Source: Crocodylus rhombifer
Taxonomy: Eukaryota > Chordata > Crocodylia > Crocodylidae
Reading direction: 5' to 3'
Assembly (NCBI GenBank): GCA_038503035.1
Contig: JAVSML010020804.1
Span: 248,001-312,000 of the forward strand
Length of the DNA: 64,000 nucleotides
A program made the position numbers and the translations under genes. The notes under the pieces are model-generated. The model was not told the origin of the DNA and did not search any database. It was given only the letters and a program-made list of their open reading frames with translations. Positions 57,153 through 64,000 of the stretch are shown here, piece after piece (within the stretch, counting starts at the first letter, position 1; each line of letters starts with the position of its first letter).

Positions 57153-57230
57153 TAGGGATGTCTGAAAAATTATTGATTGCTTTGAGTTTGGTTTGGATTA
57201 GATTGGATTGTATTGGATTGGGACCTCCTC
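57153..57230 (+). mobile_element. hAT-type terminus fragment
   Basis: TAGGGATGTCTGAAAAATTATTG, followed by GGATTAGATTGGATTGTATTGG, resembles the left end and subterminal repeats of the elements at 3607 and 27106. No right end seen. Confidence 0.35.
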
Positions 57231-58021
57231 CCTTAACTTTTTACATGATAATTAGTTGGCATAAGAGGCACCTGTAATAAATACCAAGACAGGGAAAAAG
57301 AGGAACCTTTAATAAATGCCAAGCCAAACAGGGGGGAAATATATGTAGACTCAAACTGAATTTAAAATCTATTAGTTTTTCTCAGGAAACCTATACTAAG
57401 TGTTGTTTCATTAACCTGAAATGATCCATGTGTGCACTTGTAAGAGAAGGATATGAAAGGAAAATCTAGAGGCAAAGGAATAGGTGTAGGCCAAAAGATA
57501 AGGCACCCACCCAAGACAAGAGAGAGCCAGGTGCCTGAGAGGATATGGTCCCACAGCTTCTATTTTGCAGAAAAGTGCTTGATTACCATGGCAGGTTCTA
57601 GCCTCATGCCCCCTGTGAATGTTGAATTATTTATGCAAAGCAGAACAGCTCCGACAAGAACAGCTGAAGGAGATGCACTCCAGAATGGCCTATGGCTTGG
57701 TGGTTTGAGCAGTCTCTTCCCAGCAAAACTACTTAGCCCAACTGCCATATTGTCTCACATATAGCCCACACACTGATATAACCCGCACCAATGTATAACC
57801 TGCAGAAAACTGTATTTTTGGAAAACAGTCCATGTATAGACCGCACCCATGTATTCCCCGCATCTGATAGTGTCAGTGCTGGGGGTAGTTTTAAGCCTAT
57901 TAAGCCTGAGAGGTGCTTAATTAATCATTAATTATTACCAGAATGTTCACCATTTGAGTGCTAATTATTACTCTCAGTTTGTAACATCTGCTCAAGTGTG
58001 TTTTAATGGTTTATCCAACCA

Positions 58022-59745
58022 TTGGATATCTCTGTCAACCATTCGTTCAAATGTTTCATGAGAAAGGAGTGGGGAAAATGGATGAGCCAGGATGCTCATT
58101 CATTCACCCTGTGCCATGTCTGGTCATGTGCCGCACAGCCCCGGATGCTCGGGGGTGTTCGCCTGTCCATCCCTGCAAAGTGGATGTCTCTCTCCCGAAT
58201 AGCCTCTCCCCCAATCTCACCTGCCACGACTTTGTATCTTATTCCAGTGGTGGGGTGTCCGATTGCTGGGGTTCTCTTGAGTATGGGACAGCTGGATGAC
58301 GATCTTCTGTGAGGCTCCGCCTCCCCTCTACCTTGCCCTTACACCCTGCCTTGACAGGTTCACAATGTCCTTTGCCCAGTTTCTCTGACTGTTGGGGCTC
58401 TGCAGATGCTTGCTGGGGATGGTTGTATTAGCCAGCAGGGTCTAACCCTACCTCCGCCCACAGCACCTTACTACTGCCTGGCCTCCCAGCAGATTGTAAC
58501 CCCTCTGGGTCTTAAGTAACACCTTGTCCCTAGATACCTTGCACCACAACCCCTCCAAAGGTGGGAAACAAAACAAACGTTATCAACAACAAAGAAAATA
58601 TGAAGATGTGCACAAAAAGGGGAAGGTCTCTGCCCTCTTGCCCTCTATACTTACAACAATGCCAGGCCTCAGATGCCCAAGGTCTCTAGGCAGCCATAAA
58701 CTGGGACCTGGCTAGATTGCCAGCTCCAATGCTCTCCTCCTCAGTCTTCGACCCACCTGTGGGCTCACTGGACCCATGGTCACCCTTCTCCGCACACTCC
58801 CACACGTCCCTCGTCGGGGGGACTCTATGCCACTGGGGCCCTTCTTCTGCAGCCCCTCATGCTGCTTATGCCCTTTGTCCCCCACTTGGGGCATCTCAAG
58901 CCCACCGGAGCCAACGATGTTCCCACCTAGTCTGGCGTCCTGGTGGCTGCTGCTCCCTTTGGCTCCCCAGTAGTAGCCCCTGGCGTTACCCTCCTTCCAC
59001 TCTTTCTGGTCTACAGGTCCAGGTCCCCGGTCTGAGCAAGGGACAACAGCTTCCTCGCTCCCTGTGCTCCACTGGCAGCGTTGTTCCTGTGGCGGACTTC
59101 ACTGCATTCCCCCATGTTGGGAGAGGCAGCTTCCCACCCCTTTTCCCCTTGTAGTGTCTCTGGGAGGGACCTCCCTGTTAAGGTCCCTGCAGGTCTCCCC
59201 TGCTTCGTTGCCAGCAGCTCTTTTTATAGCCACCAGCCGGCTCTTGCTGCCGGCGTTATCCACTGGCCACAGCTGTATAAAGTCACGGCTAACAAGCCGC
59301 TTGGGTCCCGACTCCATTTTCAGCTTCGCCGTGGATCCTGCTACAGGCAAGAAGTTTTTTGTTTTTTTTCCTTTTACTTTTGCCTTCCCTGGTGGGTTCT
59401 TGACCCCAGGGTTCCCCCCTGGCTCCTCAGGGTCTGCCCCTCTGTTTCTTCCCGTGACACACCCCATCTGGAAAACAGCGACAAGCCACCTATACAGAAG
59501 TTTGTAACTGGATCGTTGTGGCCTGGAGAACTGAGAAACCAAGCTCTATAATCAATGGTTTCTTTAAAGTTGGAATCCTGGACAATGCATCGGGTGAGGG
59601 GTCAGACTACACCGATTTGGAAGACTACACTGATGAACTTGATGACGCTGCTTTTGTAGACGCGTATTTTGGTGAATCAAGTTACAATATGGACTTTGAA
59701 GGTTTTCCAGCCAGTGAAGAAGAAGAGGTGCCCAATTGGGTTTGA
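58022..59745 (+). pseudogene. pogo/Tigger-like (DDE_1) transposase C-terminus, split by an LTR insertion
   Basis: The first piece (58022-58109) reads 'LDISVNHSFK' like the 'LDvsiNkpFK' block that follows the catalytic domain in pogo/Tigger transposases. The second piece (59460-59745) reads 'YTEVCNWIVVAW', then 'IINGFFKVGI', then an acidic tail rich in Asp/Glu ending 'EEEEVPNWV'. This is the C-terminal arrangement of that family. Subtracting the 1350-bp LTR plus one 5-bp duplication puts the two pieces in the same reading frame (58163 - 58022 = 141, a multiple of 3), with no stop codon across the junction. The catalytic DDE part upstream is missing. Confidence 0.75.
58110..59459 (-). mobile_element. 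Solo LTR, 1350 bp, with 5-bp target-site duplication CACCC
   Basis: Runs TGTGCCATGTCTGG... to ...CCCGTGACA and is flanked by CACCC (58105-58109 and 59460-59464). The termini are TGT...ACA. On the minus strand a TATA box (TATAAAAA, 59228-59221) lies about 232 bp from the 5' end TGTCACGGG, which favours minus orientation. TATAAAG on + at about 59277 is an alternative. Frames inside (58717-59154 +, 59099-59542 minus) carry no domain. It interrupts a transposase frame exactly, which confirms both boundaries. Confidence 0.85.
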
Positions 59746-59978
59746 ATGTTATTTAGACATTTATATGTTTTAATTTTCATTAAAGACTGTTCTAAAGACC
59801 CTGCATAGCCCACACTCTTGTATAGCCCTCACCCATCCATCTTGTTTGTAAAAACTTATATAGCCAAGGACTATATGCAAGAAAATATGGTACTTAGTCC
59901 CATGAACATTGCTTCCTTGCACAAAATAGACATACCCTAAGATTTAACTTAAATATAACTTAATTTCACTTAAGCTAT

Positions 59979-60208
59979 TGTGACCATCGGGCTGGAGAAG
60001 GGGGAAGGGTGAACCCCCTTTGGAATAGCGGCTCACGGTGCAAGGGTGACGCTATTCCCCTGGGATGCCGTTGGTCCGGAGCAGATGTTGGGTCATCAGG
60101 TTCCCGCCCTGGTTCTCGCCCGCCACAACTTGCTGTTAGGTTCAGTGGGACGGCTCCTGGTTCTCCGTAGCCCGGGGTCCCCGGCGGTCACGTTGCGGGG
60201 CTCCGCCA
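59979..60208 (-). repeat. Putative 3' LTR (230 bp) of the Gmr1-like element
   Basis: On + it starts TGTGACC and ends CTCCGCCA; on minus it reads TGGCGGAG...GGTCACA. Immediately upstream on minus is a purine run GGTGAAAGGGGG (60220-60209), a suitable polypurine tract. Inside, GGAATAGCG (60022-60030) and CGCTATTCC (60050-60058) form a perfect 9-bp hairpin. No AATAAA was found, and the 5' LTR is outside the window, so the boundaries are an inference. Confidence 0.5.
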
Positions 60209-60220
60209 CCCCCTTTCACC
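60209..60220 (-). other. Putative polypurine tract
   Basis: GGTGAAAGGGGG on the minus strand directly before the proposed LTR. In LTR retrotransposons this RNase H-resistant run primes plus-strand DNA synthesis. Confidence 0.4.
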
Positions 60221-60337
60221 TCGGCCTCACGCCCCCTTGGGTCTTCCTGTACTCGCGGCCCGGCCCTCGCCCGGACCTTCCCGGTGATGCTCCTCACCGG
60301 ATTCCTGGCCGCTAGTGTCCGGCACCAGTCTAGGCGC

Positions 60338-63300
60338 TTACTGTGCCTCGTCGGTGCCCTCCCGGGCCCCCACGCTGACCCCAGACCTGTAAGTCCTGTG
60401 AGCTGGAGGTGCACAGTCCCAGAACTCCCCGTCGCTGGAATCCTCGTCCTCCGGGCCGATCAGCCGCTCCCCGCTCGGGGTCCTGGGTCCGGCTGCCACC
60501 GCTGTCCTTCCCTCCGCCGGGGCGGGTGGCCACTCCCCGCTGGGGTCCGCACTCCCGCCCGGTGCGGAGTTGTCTGCCGGCTCCCCTCCTGGAGCCTTCG
60601 CCTCCGCGGCAGCGAGTCCCCTCTCCGGACTCCTGCCCCGTTCGTTCTGGCCGGCCATTTTTATTGCCAGCTCCTGGCCGCCGGCATGGGCACCGGCTTC
60701 CGGTGCAAACAAGCGGCGGATGTCCCGCTCGGGCTCCGCCGCCTCCGCGGGCAAGCTCTGCCCCGTCTCCCTGGGACATAACCCCCCCCACCAGTTGCCT
60801 CGTGGCGATTTGGGGGGCTTCTCCGCCTCTGGTTTGATCCTCCTTTGATACCCGCCCCTCGTTCCGGGCCTCCCACCGGAGGTCGTCGGCTCGGGGCATC
60901 TGGAGAGGAAGTCAGCTGTTATATTATCCTTTCCTAGGCGGTACCTAATTTGAAATTTAAAGGGTTGGAGGGCTAGTGCCCACCGCATAATCCGAGTGTT
61001 ATCGGTCCTAGTGGAGCTAAGCCATTTGAGGGGAGCGTGGTCTGTGATCACTGTAAACTTTTTCCCCAATAAATAATACCTAAAGTGTTCCACCGCCCAC
61101 GGGATCGCCACAGACTCTCATTCTATTGTCGAATACCTGGTCTCTGCTGGGAGTAGTTTCCGACTGGCATAGGCCACTGGGCAATCCACTCCAGCATCCT
61201 GTTGCGTTAAGACGGCTCCTATAGCAACCTCGGAGGCGTCGGTCTGCAAAGTAAAAGGGTTCGCAAAATTAGGGGTATGTATCACTACTTTCTTGCATAA
61301 GGCCTTCTTCAAGGCCCAAAAATGCTGTAGTCTTGGCTCAGTCCATTCGAGTTCCTTCCGGGGGGTACTTTTCAACGCTTTGAACAGTGGGGCCGCCACT
61401 TCAGAGAATCGGGGCACGAATCTCCGATAATAATTCACCAACCCTAAGAAGGAGCATAGTTGTTTAAGCGTTTGTGGGGGTTGGAAGGCCCGAATGGCCT
61501 GCACCTTGTCTTCTAACGGCCGTATAGTCCCTTGGCCTACTCAAAACCCTAGGTATTTCGTATATTTCTGTGCCACCGCACATTTGCGGGGGTTCGCTGT
61601 CAGGCCGGCTTGTCGCAGCTCCTGAAGTATTGCCCTGAGGGCCCGCATGTGTTGGTCCCAGGAGCATGTGAATATGACGATATCGTCAAGGTACGCCGCT
61701 GCGTACCTTGCATGCGGCGCCAGCAGCTGATTCATGAGGCGTTGAAACGTGGCGGCGGCCCCATGTAGGTCGAACGGCATTCTGACGAATTCGTACAGGC
61801 CCCAGGGGGTTCCAAAGGCCGTCTTTTGACAATCCTCCGGTCGCACCGGTATTTGCCAATACCCCTTCGTGAGGTCGAAGGTGGTTATAAATTTCGCGGT
61901 GCCGATACGTTCTACCAGCTCTGTTACACTAGACATCGGAAAAGCATTGAAGGTTGCCACCTCATTTAATCGCCGGTAGTCAACGCATAGTCGCAGACTC
62001 CCATCGGGTTTGCGTACAGGCACTAGAGCACTCCTCCACGGGCTTCTCGATGGCCTAATTACCCCCAGGGTCCGCATCTTCTTTACCTCCTCACGTACCT
62101 CCTTGGTCAGGTGGTGTGGTATTGGCCGCCAACGATCCCGTACAACGATGCCGGGTGGGGTTGGGATGGAATGATACGCTGCCCTGGTCCATCCAGGCTC
62201 TTCAGAGAAAATCTTTCAGAATTCCTTTAGGAGGCTCCTCACTTCTTCCACTTGGGGCCCCGACAGTTCAATATTTATTTTGATCTCTCCTATGGGCATC
62301 GGGGTCCCTCCTTCCCCCGCCACTTCTTGCCTCCTTACGTTTTGGTGCTCTCCCTCCCAGAAGGCGGCCCAGCCCTCCGGCTGGTGCCATCCTCGCAGAA
62401 GGTTGACATGATAGATTTGTCGTGTGTTCCGATGCCCCGGGCGATAAACCTCGTAATCGACAGGCCCCACCCGCCGCGTGATTTCGAACGGTCCTTGCCA
62501 CTGGGTTAACAGTTTGCTTGTTGAGGTGGGTAATAGTACTAACACCTTTTGCCCCGGCTGGAATTCCCGTACCTTGGAGTGCGAGTCATACCTCTCTTTC
62601 TGCCGTTGCTGAGCGTACTGCAGATTGTCTGCCGCCAATTCGCGGGCCCTCCGGACCCGTTGCTGGAAATCCCGTTGATATCTGGACGGGTTGATGATGG
62701 CCGCGGGCCCCTGCTCCCACTCCTCTCTAAGAATTTGTAGCAGGCCTCGGGGGCGGTGGCCCAGCACTAGTTCAAAAGGGGAATACCCCAGGGACTCAGA
62801 CGGAGCATCCCGCAGCACAAATAATGCTAGCGGCAGCATCAGGTCCCAACGCTGCGGGTCATTCTGAACGCACCATCGGAGCACCTTTTTCAGGGTACCA
62901 TTGAACCGTTCTACCAACCTGTTGGTTTGAGGGTGGTACACCGAGGTTCGAAGTTGTTTGATCCGCAGGGTTTGGCATACCCTGCACAAGACGCTCGACA
63001 TGAAATTCCGCCCTTGGTCAGTGAGGATCTCATGGGGCACTCCCACTTGGGAGATCCAGCGCACTAACTCCTCCGCAATTCGCGGCGCCGTTACCGACCG
63101 CAGCGGGACTGCATCCGGGTATCTGGTGGCGTAGTCCACGAATACCAAAATGTACTGGTGGCCACTACTACTACGGGGCAACGGGCCCACCACATCCATA
63201 GCAACCCATGAGAAAGGCACATCTACAATGGGCAAAGGTCTTAAAGGGGCCCGTGGAGGCCGGTCCTCCCTAGCCTTCTGGCACACCGGGCATGCGGCAC

Positions 63301-64000
63301 ACCGCCGGGCCACGTCTTCCCTCATCCGGGGCCAAAAGAACCATTGGGATATCTTCCCAAGGGTCCGGTCCCTGCCCAGGTGCCCCTCCATGGGGTTCGC
63401 ATGAGCTATCTGCCATACCATCTGCTGAAAACAGCCTGGCACTACCAGCTGTTCCCCTGCCTCTGCGCCAACCTCCCCGCGCCAGATGTGATACAAGAGA
63501 TTATGTCTCACCTGGAACTCATTGTCTCCATCAGACTCTGTCTCTGGTTGGTGTCGCTCGTCTCGAGCCCTCCTCCACAACTCCCGTAACTCGGGGTCCT
63601 CTTCTTGTCCTTGCCGGAACTGTGATCCACTCGCAACGTCCTGCCAGTCCACGAGGGGCTCCTCTGCCTTGGCCTCGCCGAACCACTCATCCTGAACCCA
63701 CTGAGCCCTTCGGGCTGTTTCTAGGTCCCGAACCCTTTCTAACACATCATAAAGAGGGGCCCAATCCCTACCCAACAGCATATCACATGCCAGCTTAGGG
63801 GCGACCCCGACCAATATCTCATCTCGAAATTCCATAACGTGCACCCGCACCCGTGCTCGATGAAGGGCCTGTGTCTCCCCATGGAGGCACGCCACCCTTA
63901 TGGGCTCCCCTTGCCACTGCTGCCCGGGCGGGAGGAGCTCCGCCCTAATCAACGATTGGGCGCACCCCGAGTCCAAGACGGCCGAGAGCGGGCGGCCCTC
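60338..64000 (-). pseudogene. pol: pol polyprotein: protease-integrase-RT-RNase H, three in-frame TGA codons, 5' end beyond window
   Basis: One minus-strand frame of 1221 codons open from the window edge to TAA at 60340-60338, broken only by TGA at 62218-62216, 61543-61541 and 61120-61118. Counting from base 63976: protease DSG at residues 2-4 and LLGRDW at 67-72; zinc-binding H192, H199, C229, C232; integrase D261, D320 and E356 (35 residues between the last two, the classic spacing); GPF at 495-497. After the first stop: RT 'TTFDLTKGYW' and 'AAYLDDIVIF'; after the second: 'YYRRFVPRF' and RNase H 'LQTDASEVAIGAVL'; after the third: 'ITDHAPLKWL', then 'GKDNITADFLSR'. A Pro/Gly/Glu-rich tail of about 190 residues follows. 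There is no start codon in the window; the frame simply runs in. No frameshift is present. Confidence 0.9.

Larger units (their letters stand above)
57743..59892 (+). mobile_element. pogo/Tigger-like DNA transposon, internally deleted, with a solo LTR inside
   Basis: The left end CCATATTGTCTCACATATAG (57745) and the right end CTATATGCAAGAAAATATGG (ending 59890) are inverted repeats. The right flank is TA, the expected Tc1/mariner-type 2-bp target; the left flank is TG, one change away. Inside are the C-terminal part of a DDE transposase and an ATTAAA poly(A) signal (59778). N-terminal transposase sequence is missing, so it is an internal-deletion derivative. The LTR at 58110-59459 inserted later. 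Confidence 0.7.
59979..64000 (-). mobile_element. Ty3/Gypsy-type LTR retrotransposon with Copia-like gene order (Gmr1-like), 3' part
   Basis: Minus-strand element entering the window at 64000 in protease and ending at a putative 3' LTR (59979-60208). Pol order is protease, integrase, reverse transcriptase, RNase H. Integrase carries a GPY/F-type C-terminus and RT a YLDD box of Ty3/Gypsy style. In ordinary Ty3/Gypsy elements integrase is last; integrase before RT is the order of Ty1/Copia and of the Gmr1-like group of deuterostome Ty3/Gypsy relatives. Gag and the 5' LTR lie outside. CpG content is high compared with the rest of the window, suggesting a younger insertion. Confidence 0.85.

Noticed and set aside
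58717..59542. Open frames of about 145 codons on both strands
   Set aside because: They fall within the solo LTR defined by TG...CA and the CACCC duplication. Low-complexity composition, no domain.
60046..60848. Several + strand frames of 90-165 codons
   Set aside because: Shadows of the GC-rich pol tail and LTR on the minus strand.
59979..64000. Interpretation as a Copia element because integrase precedes RT
   Set aside because: The integrase has a GPF-type C-terminus and Gypsy-style HHCC, and RT reads YLDD with Gypsy-type neighbours. The sequence is Ty3/Gypsy-like despite the order.
1..64000. CRISPR array, bacterial operons, rRNA or tRNA genes
   Set aside because: No regularly spaced repeats, no operon-like coding density and no rRNA signature. 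The only tRNA-like sequences are the heads of old SINEs.

Overview
This window looks like vertebrate nuclear DNA from a gene-poor region. I see no convincing host protein-coding exon, rRNA or tRNA gene. The repeat content points to a sauropsid, and I infer a crocodilian (a turtle is the main alternative): several CR1 LINE copies, including one about 3.1 kb long with most of ORF2; an older CR1 lineage; MIR-type SINE remnants; many hAT and PIF/Harbinger DNA elements; one pogo/Tigger-like element; and LTR elements. The species assignment is an inference from repeat families only.

Layout. 1-9.4 kb: AT-rich unique DNA with SINE remnants, a hAT-type element with near-perfect target-site duplication (3607-4121) and an internally deleted CR1 (6730-7405). 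9.4-13.3 kb: GC-rich decayed PIF/Harbinger element holding the C-terminal half of a DDE transposase and convergent poly(A) signals, followed by a palindromic repeat. 15.4-21.2 kb: a hAT-like element, then a putative solo LTR (16641-19346) split by a second hAT element (16831-18163) with a perfect 8-bp duplication, then an old CR1 copy. 23.5-27.6 kb: the long CR1 on the minus strand and two short hAT elements with perfect 8-bp duplications. 31-38.4 kb: a third CR1 of the younger lineage, a 1.4 kb hAT copy inverted relative to the one at 16.8 kb, and directly beside it a 1.8 kb Harbinger-like fold-back element. 38.4-57 kb: mostly unique AT-rich DNA with microsatellites, SINE remnants, small hAT elements and a putative 1.4 kb LTR. 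57.7-59.9 kb: a pogo-like element whose transposase reading frame is interrupted by a 1350-bp solo LTR with a 5-bp duplication.

The last 4 kb (59979-64000, minus strand) hold the 3' part of an LTR retrotransposon whose pol reads protease - integrase - reverse transcriptase - RNase H in one frame, interrupted only by three TGA codons. Its sequence is of Ty3/Gypsy type but its domain order is that of Ty1/Copia. This matches the unusual Gmr1-like group described from deuterostomes. It is the most notable element in the window; gag and the 5' LTR lie beyond base 64000.

Overall the window is a nested record of transposition. Target-site duplications, computed reading-frame registers and TIR matches allow an order of insertion to be read in several places. 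Every identification rests on reading by eye; no database search was possible.
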